Positions 9,093 to 38,100 are shown, numbered from the stretch's first letter. The stretch is DNA of 64,000 nucleotides from Myoxocephalus aenaeus (GCA_038501785.1 JBAMJR010000025.1:7772001-7836000), one strand, 5' to 3'. Translations and numbers: made by a program. The notes: generated by a model not told the origin, from the sequence alone.

Positions 9093-9390
9093 GAAGTCAA
9101 GAATGTAAACCTGTTTCACCAGACCTCTTTTTGTTGTTGTGAATTTGTTTGTCAGGCAAAGGTTCAGCCTGGACTGCACTGGAGTTCTGCTGTGTTGTTT
9201 TCTATCTAGAGAGTTGGATGTTTTTTTTCATGTATGAATGTCTGAGCAGAAGGTCAAACAAGTTTACCTCATGAACACAGTATTTTGCACAGAATGGATG
9301 AATGTTAAGTGTTCACTTCACTTCCAAAAGGATTGGGCGGGTCTCGGTCCTGAATTGTGCTGTACTTTTTTAAAATATTTATGCAATTGT

Positions 9391-9396
9391 AATAAA
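9391..9396 (+). terminator. Poly(A) signal of the DDIT4-like gene
   Basis: AATAAA lies 299 bp after the stop codon and is followed by a T-rich downstream element. The 3'UTR is AT-rich, as is usual for an unstable stress mRNA. Confidence 0.7.
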
Positions 9397-9532
9397 ATAT
9401 TTTTTTCACACTAGTATTCTTCTATACACTTTGTACATAATGCTATATGTACTTTATTATGGGGCTGATGACTTGTACCTAGACTCTAAAGCAAATACGC
9501 AACTCCATGGCTTCAATTTAGATCAAATAATC

Positions 9533-9538
9533 TTTATT
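9533..9538 (-). terminator. Putative poly(A) signal of brd8
   Basis: TTTATT on the + strand reads AATAAA on the brd8 strand, 1.57 kb past the brd8 stop codon. The intervening 9539-11110 contains no coding exon I can support and would be 3'UTR. It includes a short CA tract at about 10920-10943. Confidence 0.5.
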
Positions 9539-10917
9539 TAACAAATGTACAACAGAAGACATGACACATGTATCAGCTACCCAAACACAACTCTACACGA
9601 TCCATCTCACGGGTACAAAACTTGCCTTTGTACTTAAAGACACATTACAAACATGTTTCTGATGCTCTCGGCTACATCCTAAGTGAGTTGGGATGCATCA
9701 ATACTATTTCAGCAACAACCAACTCCACGTCCTACGTTTCAACACTCAGTGAAACATCAGCGTTTTACGATAGTCGACTATTTTACCAAGAATACATTTA
9801 GTTTTCAGACACGTTTTCTGATTCTACCTTCAAAAGGCAGCTATTGGTTTCCATTCATTTGACGACAACAAACGAGCCGTGGCATTTGAGGTTAAGATGA
9901 TAAATCAGTTGTTCGCCTTCAGTTTGTTCCTGTTTAGAAAACACTGTTGGTGCTTTCAAGGACACTCCGGCATTTGAAATTGTAAAGTCTGCTGGCAAAT
10001 GGTGATCTTTTACATGTAAACAAACAATATGCATTCAACAGTTTCCAGGATAGCTTACTTGTATTTTGGACTTTGAAAAATAATTTCAGATGCACGAGTG
10101 TACTTGAATGCAACACGATTGAAACCGGGCACGGCCGTACCGCACAGGATCGGCGATAAAAGACAACGCACCGTTTACCGTGACTGATTACATTTTTCAA
10201 GCATGTTTTTATTTCCGTTATAAAGTTGATTTACGAAGACCAGTTACATCGTCACCGGAATCGAATGGAAGCTTCAATAGGGTAGGTCGTGAAACCTCAA
10301 ACATAAATGTAAAGTAGATGAAATTTAAAGTTAATAGGCTGAAACAAGCAAAACCACTGGTAAATGTATCGGCCAGCTGACTGAAAGAAAGAAAGCCAGT
10401 CTGGTGACATCAGATTTTCTTAATTTAGAAAGACAATCCATCAATGAAAAAAAGGTCAGAAAATCCAGTCGTAAAGATTTGTGATACATTTGAAGAACGT
10501 TTTAGCAGCGATCACAGACCAACATGCAGGACTAGTAGTTCTGGAAATAGTGGACCTTTACATAATGATTCGCCATGTGGTGGTGGTTGTCTTTCAGCCC
10601 ATGCGGGCCGGGCACAGCTCGGTGCAGGTCACTCAAACAGATCGGTCAATCAGCTCGTAGTAATGCAGCACGATTCAACGTGATCAACTCTGGCGAGTAG
10701 AGCTCGTCCTGCCCTTCATCATTTGATCCCAAACAAACTTTTGCTGGTGAAAATGTTTTTTCTTTCTTTATCTCTCTCTCTCCGTCACAGTTCTTCACTG
10801 CTCCAGCTCAGCAGAGGGACGACTCTTTGCTGGTGAAATGATACGTGGGGAAAGTGGAGCGAATTCCCAACGGCGCTGCACATAAACCAATCACATGAAG
10901 AAGAAGCTCTGTGCAGC

Positions 10918-10943
10918 CCTCACACACACACACACACACACAC
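10918..10943. repeat. CA microsatellite in the putative brd8 3'UTR
   Basis: A short uninterrupted (CA)n run lies between the brd8 stop codon and its putative poly(A) signal. Confidence 0.9.
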
Positions 10944-11110
10944 TGACAGACGCAACCGTCCACATAGGCCATGGTCTACGCCAAAGTACAGATAAATAAG
11001 TGTGTATACGCACACGCACAGAGACTGCACAGTTCCCTTCAGAAAACAACCAAAGTGACCATTTAGTATTCACCTTCTGAGTGACTGTCTCGCTCTCTGA
11101 AATCTCAAGA

Positions 11111-27567
<16,457 letters not shown>

Positions 27568-27594
27568 TTCTTTTGTGATAAGGCCGTGAGCACA

Positions 27595-27601
27595 ACTTCC
27601 G
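27595..27601 (-). promoter_or_regulatory. brd8: ETS/NRF1-type promoter site of brd8
   Basis: On the brd8 strand this reads CGGAAGT within CCGGCGGAAGTTGTG, 28 bp before the ATG. GGAAGT boxes close to the start are usual in TATA-less housekeeping promoters. Only about 115 bp separates the ATG from the transposon-like unit that starts at 27682, so the core promoter must be compact. Confidence 0.4.
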
Positions 27602-28216
27602 CCGGACAGGTTTCAATGGTACACAAATGTTACGGTAAAAAAAAGAAGAAAAGGTCGATAGGAGGTTTGTAGTGTATGTTACAGAGCTGCCAACTTTTCA
27701 AAAAACCTTGGAGTGAGATTTTATCGGGGGTGACCAAAATGTTGCCGCGCACGCAGACACACACGTTGGTGCCTCAAATATCAGGAAATTTGAATTAATT
27801 TGCCGTTGTACCCATGTTGTACCCTGCATTCTGGTGGTTTGTGGGGCCCAAAGTCGTTGATAGGGGCGGCCTACTGGAGATGGACAACATTGGTTACATT
27901 CTGTGAAGCAAAGACATAGCTGATGGTCCACCCCCAGGACATTTTGGTTTATGTTATTTCATGCATTCTAGTGGATTTTTGGGTGGTATGCTAAAGATGT
28001 AGCCTGGTACCAGCCGAACTTAGCCCCGCCCACAACATTTGAGGTCTGGAAGTTCGGTCTGGCACTGCTCCGTTGGGGAGAAATTATCCAAAATCAAAAA
28101 TTGTTCGGACCCATCAAATTGTCAGGGCGGGCTTTATACGATGATGGACAGATGACAGTAACGTAATCAACCATGTCACCAAAGAGCGCTTGGGTTTTAA
28201 TTCGTTTTCAACAAAC

Positions 28217-28405
28217 ATGGCTGCCGCTGGAGAGCTGAGATGTGTAGATAGAGATGTTTTAGAAGACATCGACAGGGCATTAATTTTGAAAGAGGAACAG
28301 AGAAACGCGATCAAGGCATTTGTCGATCGTTTGCCGTCCTTCCTACGGGATTCGGTAAAAGTTTAATTTATCAGCTGGCCCCGATGATGACTACGTTGCT
28401 TTGAT
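28217..28405 (+). pseudogene. Frameshifted RecQ/superfamily-2 helicase N-terminal fragment
   Basis: An ATG opens MAAAGELRCVDRDVLEDIDR, and LKEEQRNAIKAFV follows, resembling the Q-motif region (L.KEEQ..AI..F) that precedes the Walker A motif. Shortly after, in a second frame, comes VLPTGFGKSLIYQLAPMM, a clear Walker A motif (TGFGKS) of RecQ-like helicases. A single frameshift lies between the two, near 28328, and a TGA ends the second frame. DEAH and later motifs are missing. It lies inside the transposon-like unit 27682-29234 and is not a working helicase. Confidence 0.6.
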
Positions 28406-29000
28406 TGTATGTAGGTCTATCCAATTGAGCGAAGAGGCATTTTTTTTCCTGGTTCGGTTGAAACGCCCCATAATCACAGCCCAATTAGCAGTATCAGACT
28501 CATAATCTGACTAGAATTATGAGTATGACATCGTCAGTCTACTAAAGATGTGCAATACCTGAAATTATTCTGATTCATGTTCATCTGCTCATGACTTGTA
28601 GGGCCTTCTAGACTTGAGCTGAACATTCAACCAGAAAACTATTGTTGTGCCTCAATGACTGTCTATGTACCACAATATAGCCTAATTAATAGACCTGTGT
28701 TTAAGATTTGACCAAGGTAGGTTGATTGACATTTTGATTACAATGGTATTCAACTAATTCTTAACTGAAACCTAACCTATATTGTTAATAATTGTATTCT
28801 TAAGAGCACTTCAGGATTTATGTTCAGCAAAAAATGACACAAGATTAGTTAGGGAAAAATATTTTTCATTATCAAACAAAAAAGTGCAACAAATAAAGTG
28901 CTTAAAGTGCTTAAACAGTAGCCTTTTAAAGCAAAACAATGGATCAACACATAAATAAAATAACAAAAAATGAGGTATTAGAAGGAGATCAGAAGCTGGT

Positions 29001-29118
29001 TAGAACGCGCCTGGAACTAACGCGCGCTGGAACTAACGCGCGCTGGAACGAACGCGCGCCTGGAACGCGTCTGGAACGAACGCGTCGGGAACGGACGCGC
29101 GCTGGAACGAACGCGCCT
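29001..29118. repeat. CpG-rich minisatellite
   Basis: About seven degenerate units of the type CTGGAACGAACGCGCG occur in tandem. The array is strikingly CpG-dense within AT-rich surroundings. It lies near the right end of the 27682-29234 unit. Confidence 0.8.
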
Positions 29119-29407
29119 CGGCCCAAAATCAGAAAAAAAAATTGGCGTGAGAAATTGGTTGTGTGGCGTGAGTGCGTGTGAAAACATGCAAAAGCGTGTG
29201 TCACACGGCGAAACCGTGAGAGTTGGTAGCTCTGATGTTATGTTTATACTTATTAGGTACTAACTACACATACTAGCTGCTGTCTCCCTTGTGTTAAATG
29301 GGAGTGAAAACCCCAAACACTGCACCAGAAGTGTCTCACAAGCAGATACTTATTGTTATTTCGCAAGAACAATGACCAAAGAACAATGTTTTTTTTTTTT
29401 GACATAC

Positions 29408-30310
29408 TCAGAATCAGAATCAGAATCAGAACCATTTATTGCCAAGTAAGTTTACAAATACAAGGAATTTGTCCTGGCGGTAGATGCAATACGCATTTAA
29501 CGATAAACATAAAACAGAGTGCAATAAAACGGGAGCATGCATATTTACAATTGGGTCTACTGAATAGTTACAGTTGGATCTGCAGAAAATAAAAATTAAA
29601 GTTAAAATAAAAATTAAGTGCACGGAATGAAGTGATTATGTAAAAGTGACAAGTTTAAAGTAAGGTGGCAAGTGTATTTAAATATGAGGTGTGGAGGGAT
29701 GTGCAGTGGAGTGACCGGTAAGAAATAGTCCTGGGGGTGACAGTCAGTCAGTGGGGGACCCGGGCTCTGTTGATGAGGCCGACTGCTGACGGAAAAAAAC
29801 TGTTAGTGTGGCGTGAGGTCTTGGTCCTGATGGACCGCAGCCTCCTGCCAGAGGGAAGGGACTCAAACAGTTTGTGTCCAGGGTGAGAGCGGTCAGTTAC
29901 AATCTTCCTAGCTCGCTTCAGAGTCCTGGAAGCGAACAAGTCTTGGAGGGACGGCAGATTACAGCCAATCACCTCTCAGCAGAGTGGATGATGCGCTGCA
30001 GCCTGCCCTTGTCCTTGGCAGTGGCTGCGGTGTGCCAGACGGTGATGGAGGAGCAGAGGATGGACTCAACGATGGCAGTGCACCATCATTTTCTTTGGCA
30101 GGTTGAATTTCTTCAGCTGCCTCAGGAAGAACATCCTCTGCTGGGCCTTCCTAGTGATGGAGCTGATGTTCAGCTCCCACTTGAGGTCCTGGGTTAGGAT
30201 GGAGCCCAGGAAGCGGAAGGACTCCACAGCGTCGACGTGGGAGTCACACGGTGAGGGGGGCGGGTGGGGCTGCGGTCTTTCTGAAGTCCACAACCATCTC
30301 CACTGGCTTC
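29408..30310 (-). mobile_element. Decayed LINE fragment (RT C-terminus and 3' tail)
   Basis: On the minus strand, VESFRFLGSILTQDLKWELN and KAQQRMFFLRQLKKF, then, after a frameshift, SHPGHKLFESLPSGRRLRSI and NSFFPSAVGLINRA, are the characteristic C-terminal end of fish L2/Rex-type ORF2. The 3' end carries the usual TTTATTGCCAAGT region (+ strand) and a (TCAGAA)n tail at 29407-29430. Frameshifts and stops make it inactive. The 5' part (endonuclease and catalytic RT) is absent. Confidence 0.8.
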
Positions 30311-31650
30311 AGTGGAGACTGAAGTCAGGAGTGGAAGTTACCCATCGCAACTCTTCCCCATTAATACTTTTTGGGGCCGACACTAACAAAAAAAGTGAAT
30401 TCTTCTGATGTATTTTTGTCTTTATGCATTTAAAATGTTATATAAATGTTATATCGCCCTCTACATTGTCAGGAATATAATTCTGGTGTTGACATACATC
30501 GTTTTTAATTCATATGATCTTGTTTAATTTATTGTTTGCTTTAGCTAAACACACTTACATGTAGAGATAGTGAGTCTAATACATATCAGAATCAACAACA
30601 ACAAAGCCATGTGTGTTTGTGAAATACAGACATCTCCATAATTAGAATCCCTAAATGTCCGGAAACAATACCTGGGACACGAGCTTTGTCTTGGTTATGA
30701 TTTGTACTCACATTTAGGCCATCTGAGAAGAACTGAACGTGTTTAAGTAACTAACTGTTGTTCAAGGTTTTATTGTCATTTCACAAAACAGTAGTCCCCT
30801 CCAGGCTAAACACACATACAATGTATATAAAGTGATCTTCAAATATTGGAATTAGAATAAAATATAAACTATATAAAAGTTGCATTTAAAGGAAGAAATA
30901 CAAATGAACCCTAAATTATATTTGCAAGGGATATATACACAACATGTGTAATGACATTCAAGTGTCTTGAATTATAGTGTAATTTAGACAGTGTTAACGT
31001 GGGCATGAGGATAGTGCAAAGGGTGGGGGGGGGGGGGGGGGGGGGGGGAGTGTGGCCTACAACACAAACAACAGAAAGATCCACGTCAAGCGCAGAGGAT
31101 GAGGCGTTAACATGTGTATACAAATGTCTCACATGTGTGCAAGAACCTCCACCAGGGTCACAAACAAAGTGGACATATTCTGGAGAGTGAAATAAATGGT
31201 AGCAGCTGAACGAGACTTCTATTACACCGGAGTGATGATCGGGACAGTTCCGATTACCTGAAGGGAAGATTCATTGATTGGCACGTTCAGTAGAGAAGTC
31301 TGATAACATGTGATGTGTTGATAAACAAATAAAAATAAATCAATTCAAAGGACAAGAGGGAGAAAAAAGTTTAGCTTCAGCTTTCTGAAATAAACCTTAA
31401 CAAAGTTAGCCATTGCATTCCAGCTCAGACAAAACGCTGTAACGTGAACTAAAAGTTTTTTTTTTTTTTATACAAATTGGCTTACTGTGCATTTCTCAAA
31501 AGCAAAAATATGAAACCATGTTTTTTCCCCATCAGCTCCATTTAGACTTGTCAAAATCCATCTTTTGGTCGTGACTCTCCGTTCAAACTGTGGACTTTTG
31601 AGAGAGACGATGAAATGAGACCATTCACAACAGTTTAAATATTGGCAGTC
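30311..31650. other. Intergenic, no gene seen
   Basis: AT-rich sequence between the LINE fragment and the probable 3' end of gpc4. It contains the poly(G) run and nothing else I can support. Confidence 0.5.
31025..31048. repeat. Poly(G) run
   Basis: A run of about 24 uninterrupted G. Its length is likely to be uncertain in the assembly. Confidence 0.9.
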
Positions 31651-31656
31651 TTTATT
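31651..31656 (-). terminator. gpc4: Putative poly(A) signal of gpc4
   Basis: TTTATT on the + strand reads AATAAA on the gpc4 strand. It would give a 3'UTR of about 2.86 kb (31657-34515). The enclosed sequence has no supportable exon. Nearer signals could also be used. Confidence 0.35.
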
Positions 31657-34515
31657 TCAACAAGACTAAGAAATGTTGTTTAATATACATTTTCTCTTAC
31701 AATTTAACATCTATCTCATCTTGTTTTTTTTTCCATAACATTTAGGAGATACTCTGACAAGTAAAAATCTGATGTACTGTTATGGCCTCTTTTAGAGACA
31801 TCTAAACCGGCTGCTCTTTATTTACACTTTTATTTCTTTATTCTTCTCACTCTCTCCTCAGAAAGAGTCCTTTCTTCGGTTCTTGTGGGCCAAAGGCTGA
31901 TGGAAGGCTTTTTCAACACCTGTTCAACTCAACTTTTTACATCGCTAGACGGAAAGTTGCTCTGTGGATCAAATGAACAACATCCAGCAGCCGGGCCAAC
32001 TCCCTGCCAGCTGGAAGATGTTGCCGCCCCGGCCCGCAAGCACAGACATTTACCGTCATCACCCAGACACATTTCCTCCCGCCCTCAGAATGTTGGGTTT
32101 CTTCACACTCGACACATCTCTTCCACGTGACGCCAACACACGCACGAGCCCTGGTGGACATGCTGGCGGACCACAAACACCAGGAGAACTGAATTGAAGT
32201 GGTCGCACGCGGAGGCAAAGCCAGATGGAGCTGCTGAAGCTGCGCTCCGTTATCTTACATCAAAGCGGCAGTACGTCTACGTGGGTTGCTGTGTCGTTCC
32301 TTTAAAGTCAGATTCTTAATATTGGTGCCCTCGTTGATTTGGAAGCCTGTTTAGTCACTTTTGAAGAAAACTTTCATGGAAGCTTACAATCAACCTGTCA
32401 ATTTCAAAAGGCGAACAAGAGGCACAGAAGTTGTGTCCAGTAGTTACCGTCCGTCTCACCTGCAGCCAAATGTTTCAGACCTGCAGACACATGTGAAACA
32501 TGCGGAACCATTCCAATTTTCACAAAATGCATATTCAAAGCCCCCCCAACTCGGATCAATTCAAATCAATTACTCTCTTTCACCCATGTTTTGCATATGG
32601 AAACATTTTGAATACTGTATCTTGGACCATCTATGTTGGTTCTAAAAGCATGTTTACAAGGACGTTAGAAGACATGCATAAGTTACTGTACAGACGCTAC
32701 ATGGCGCAGCGTCGTTTTAGAGATGAAATGGAGCTAATGCAACTTACAGACCTGGTTATAACATTAGAAGATATAGAAAACCTCATGTTGTGCTTGTCAG
32801 CTGGTAACGACATACTCAAACACCCTACAGGGAATCCGAGCATGTAAATGGATACAAATCATCAACATCTACATTCTTTCTGTTTTACCTCAAGAAGTTG
32901 CTAATAAATGTACCAAGGTAAAAAAGAAAAAAAGAATTCAGGCACCATTACTTTGCATTCATTTTGGTAGCACAAAAGTTTAACATTCCACCTCAAGTTG
33001 AAATGATGAGAACGTAGGAATGAGGGTAGGTAGATCAAATGGTCCAGAGTCCGTTTACACGGTCACGAGGCACGAGTGTGTTATGGGACCGGGGATGTGG
33101 GCGGAAAAGAAAAGCACCAAAAAATTAAAACTGTGCATTGACCAAAAAAAGCCCCCGATATCTGTGCACATTGTCCTCTTCCACCACCTAAACTAGCAGT
33201 AAAATCCACTGTAGTACCTAATATATATCTTCATACCAAAAATAGCTAAACATTACAACACCTCTTCGACACAAAACCCTGTATTAAAATAATCTTTTTT
33301 TCTTGATTTCATTTGATCAAAGCACTGTCTTTTGTTCCTCTCTTCTCACTTTATGAACGTACGTGTTGCCACCTTCTTTTTTTAAACAAGTAAGACTGTA
33401 TAGAGTCAGATCCTCTGTGCTGAACTGAACTGAGCTTACAGTACCAAAAAACAAACAAAAAAAGGGGCATTCAGGACTTGTCAGCTCTGCCTTCTTTAGG
33501 GTTAATGCCAGGGGAGTCCTTCTCCCTCCACGCCGGTTACCTTTCACCAGGACGCCAGCCACATATCTCCACACGTCAGACACTTTCAACTCAACATCAC
33601 TAGATTGCATCGGCTGTGAGCACGCGTGAGGTACGACCTTTACCACTGAACCGTTTGAGCTGGGGAAGTGAAATAAAAAAATGTATGAAGGAAATGGGGA
33701 TAAAAAGAAGGTTAGGTTGTGATAATGCTCATAGCAGACACACAATATGCACGTTTTCCAAAAGCTCTTCTAAAGGACGATTCCATCTCCAGGTCAAACA
33801 TAAATACCTGTGCTGCAACTTCTCTCACTGTATTTCCGAGAGATGAGAAGATGTTTTCGGGTCTCTTCGGAGCGAACAAAAGCTCCGACTGCGCCCTAGT
33901 TGACAGAAACAGCTAGCTCCCTAAGTCCTTCCTGACTGGCTGACTGGCTGACTGACGTAGGCACAGACACAAACATTCAGCGTTCGCATTCGAACGACCG
34001 TTAACATCCACAACAACAATCTCTGAATAAAGGAAAGAAAGAAACATCCTCAGAAATATGAAGACATGTCCCACCACAGGCACTCACTGTTCAACCAAAC
34101 ATCTGGGTAACTATTCAGATGTCAGCTGGCGGTCACCGAAGAAGGCACAAAAATGGATTATGAGATTAAACTGCCAAAATAAGACAATTGTATGACGTTT
34201 GTATTGCTGCAAGCAGAACCATAGCGGAGCTCCAAAAGAGCCATAAGGAGTGAAGGTTTATCTGGGGGACAGGTGGATTTCTTGGCAAGGAAATTGTATT
34301 GCTGTACACGGATGTCCTTAAAAACATACAAATAATTAAAAGTGAAGTTATTGTAATATTAAGAAGAGTCTTCTCCCTCCCTCCCCCACCCACCACCCCT
34401 CCCCAAATGGCGGACAGTCCAAGGTCCTGAAGGCAGTCTTTTTAAAGTCTCTGACAGTTTTCTCCTTCGCGCCGTCATTCCCGGTCGTTCTCTTCCTCTT
34501 CTTGCCCAGCCAGTT

Positions 34516-35103
34516 TTATCTCAAGTGGGCGGCGAGCAGGGCCAGGATCAGCCCGCAGAGCGCCAGCGCCATGCTTCCCTTTGTGGCGGCGCCACCGGCC
34601 GACGGACCTCGGCCCTTCACCCTTTGATCGTCGGCGGGTTTGCCAGGGTTCGGGGGAGTGGAGAAGTAGATGTCCCGGTCCGTGTCGCAGGACGGCGAGT
34701 CGCAGCCGCTGCCGCTCTCCTCCCCGCCGCTGCTGCTCTCCTCATCTGGAGAAGAAGAGAAGAAGAGAAGACTCGAGGGTCAGGTGTGTTCAACTTGGAT
34801 ATTATGTCAGAAAGAAAGTTGCGAAGAGCATCAGCCGTCCTCACCGTCCTCACCGTTGTCGATGGAGATGTCGTTGCCGCTGTGTGCAGCTTTGAGCCAG
34901 CTCGTCATTTCCTTCAAAGCTGCGATCTGACTGCGGATCACAATGTCTGGCTTCGTTATGTCCACGTCCACGTCAGGGTTTGACACCTGATTGGCCAGGC
35001 CGTTGCCAATGACAACTGACTCGTACCTACGTAGAGTGGGAATCAATATTAGCCGAGATATTGGATTATTTTTGCGATACTTTAAAGGCAGTGAGATGTA
35101 GAT

Positions 35104-35134
<31 letters not shown>

Positions 35135-38100
35135 ATTTTACCTGCTTTTTGCTGTTCCGTTCCAGCAGTCGTCCCCAGGTGCGATCCTCTCACCTGCACA
35201 AACGGTCTCCGGCAACGTGGACCAGAACTTTTTTGCATGTTTCAGCTTCTTCTTCACATCGTTTGTCTGCATTGAAAAAAGAGAAAAGAAAGTCAGACTC
35301 AAAGACTTCAAAGCAAAGCAGAAGTGTGGTTGTGCTCTGGGTTTCTCCTCGTCCTTACCAGTCGATCTAAACTCGTCCCAGCAGCGGTCGTTGGCCGAGC
35401 ATCGGGGCTGTAAGGGCGGAAGCGCCCGTTGAAGCCGGTATCTTTGATGGAGCGTTTGGAACGGAAGGCCATGCTTGGTTTGGGCTGCCCACATCCTTGG
35501 AAAACCTGTCAGAAATAAACAAGTATCGAGTGAACTTAATGGAACTGAGCTCTTCATTTCTTGCCTTTATTAGTATTTCAAATACTGTGAAATTATACTG
35601 ACTTTCTGCGACACTTGCATGCTGTTCTCCTGCATGTTCATGATGGCCTCCGAAATCTTCACGTCGATGGGATCCATGACGGACTCAAAATTAAAGGGAC
35701 CTTCGAGCCGATCCGCTAGACTCAGCATGGCATCTGAAAACCAGAAGATAAGAACATCAAATGAATGAGAAGAAGTAATGGCATCATTGAGAAATCCGAT
35801 TTATTTTTTAAAGCTTGAAGTTACAAAGAAACGGCCACTAGGGGGAAGCACACGCCTAAGAGCAGGAGATGGGTCAGTGGGTGAAACAGAGTCCCTCAGC
35901 TCATGGCAGAGAAAAGCTGCTGCACGGCGAGGAGGCGGCAGAAACCGGACGCCTCCACTGACGGGAGCGGTGTCAGCAGTCAGGGACGGACGCATTTAAC
36001 GGCGGTATAGAAACCAGGAAACATCTTTGGTCACGTGAGTCGCGTCGAATAAATAAAACGAGGGGAACGGTGGACGCCCTGTATGTAATGAAACTGATCT
36101 GGCTCTGTGTTTACACAACACAGGAGCTGCATTCATCCTGTGGGTCACAACATGTACAGCGTGCACTACCCCTCTCCCTGGACTTATACAAGATGCTAAA
36201 GAATGAAAGACGTGTTTGTACAAGATATGTTCTTTCTTTTTTTCTCTCCAATAAACACTGTGCTCCTTTGTTAAATTGGTTCTTGCTCGAGTGCAATGAA
36301 CCCACAAAATACACTGGAGGCATATGTATATATTTCATCTAATTACCCCCAATCCCATCATGTCACACTGGTTTCATGGTTTCAAAAGGGGTGCATGCTT
36401 AGATAAGGCAGAGGTAGATTTTATGATTTTTTTTTAATGGGGGTGAAATGAGTTTGAATAGAAACATAGAAGCAGGGAGTTTAATAAATATACTTTCAAA
36501 TCAAAACACAGGGTGCTCTCTCGGTCGGGTCCGTTTAATAACGGCTGCAGAAGCTATCGACGGTCGCTTACCGAGGAAGTTGTTCCATTCGATGTCCAAG
36601 TCGGCCTGGTTGGCCAGACACCCCCGCAGCACGTTCAGACAGTAATTCTGGCAGGGTTTCAGCGCCACTTGGCCCGAGCAGTAGGGACAGTACAACATCT
36701 TCATGGCCGCTCGCACGCAGCTGGGAGAGGCAGTGACCTGGAGGAGGCAGGAGGCAGACTGTTATAATTTCAGCATAGCAGGACACTCATCCACACAGAC
36801 ACGTACTTAGACTGGGAAAAGGCATGAAGATATACTTCAACTCCACAAAGCAGTATAAACTTATCCCGAATAAATCACTCGCTGCAGTGGAAAAACATGC
36901 CTTCCCAGAAGAGTCAACGTGGCTTATGTTATCAGAGACACTGCGATGGAACCGCAGCCAGTTTGTACAAGATAGATATGAAGTCAGGAACACAGAAGGG
37001 AGGGATGGACAGAGCTTCCTGGAAGCCGTATCTGTTCGTTATTGTCGCTCCACGTACCGTGGAAACTTTATTGACCACCTCTGGCATGAGCGTCAGGCCG
37101 CGTACGAAGGTGCGCGCGGCGACGAAGGCCCGCGTCAGCTGGATGCGGAGCTTGCGCGGCACGTCGCCGAACGGCTGCAGCTGCTCCGTGTGCCGGCTGA
37201 CGCACTCCATGTAGGCGTCGCTGAACTCGTACTGCACGTTGACCAGCCGGAACATCCTCTCCAGGAGGTCGGCCCAGAAGTCCGACAGCATGGCGTCCAG
37301 GTTGACGGCGGCGCTGCCGGACACGTAGTACCGCGTCAGGGACTCGAAGAAGTTCTTGAACAGCTCCGCGTTCTGCACGTACATCATCCCGTACGTTCGC
37401 ACGAACATGTTGTGCAGCGAGAGCTCTGCATTTTTCAAAAGCTCACGGAAAAAGTCTGTTGAGGGGAAGAAAGAGGAGGCGGATTAGTGCGATGAGTAAA
37501 TGCTGAGGCTGCCAGAGAGCACGAACAAACAATTTGACATTGTAATGCCAGTCTACAGGGTGGATTTTAAAAGACGCCACAAAGGAAATATAATTTGTAT
37601 GATGGGTAACATATTGCTTGGGACATCTACAGAGGCCGAGATTTTATCGATCGTTAATTTAATAACTTCTGCTCATGAATTGGCTGGTTTGGGAACAGGG
37701 AGATCACACTTAGTGCTTTGTGGGTACCGCATTACAAAACAAAAAGCGCCGCACGGCAACATTGTGAGGTTTTCGTCAAGTTATTGCAATAGATAGATTC
37801 CAGCATGACTACAGTGTATGTAAATAACTACATTATTGACGTTGTCAACAGTTCAAAAGCACAATACCGCCGCCACAAGGCTGTATTCCAGCACATCTAA
37901 AAGAGATGTAGAGCCCACCACCCACTTCCTGACGCTGCTGTCACCATTAGAAATCAGGACGACGCTCATCCCCCTTCACCTGTGTGCCCACGTCCTGACG
38001 TTCTCATCGCATCTCAACCGTTTGAGCATAAAACCTCGGATGAAAAGGCAAAAGAATGTTTTGTGGCGGTTTGGAAGTGAGGAGCTGAGAGGAGTGCAGC

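Larger units (their letters stand above)
27676..29240 (+). mobile_element. Transposon-like unit with 6-bp target duplication carrying a broken helicase fragment
   Basis: The unit at 27682-29234 (1553 bp) begins CAGAGCTGCCAACT and ends in the near reverse complement AGTTGGTAGCTCTG, one mismatch in 14. ATGTTA lies directly outside both ends (27676-27681 and 29235-29240). Inside are a helicase-like coding fragment (28217-28405), AT-rich sequence and a CpG-rich minisatellite (29001-29118). The ends and duplication suggest insertion as a single DNA transposon. The superfamily is not clear: a 6-bp duplication is unlike hAT (8) or Tc1 (TA). No DDE transposase is visible. Confidence 0.55.

Noticed and set aside
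32361..32847. Open frames of 94 and 115 codons on the + strand
   Set aside because: They lie antisense inside the probable gpc4 3'UTR, show no splice sites, family motifs or codon bias, and overlap each other in different frames.
36824..37462. 212-codon + strand frame
   Set aside because: It is the antisense shadow of the gpc4 exon at 37058-37455, whose minus-strand translation is unmistakable glypican.
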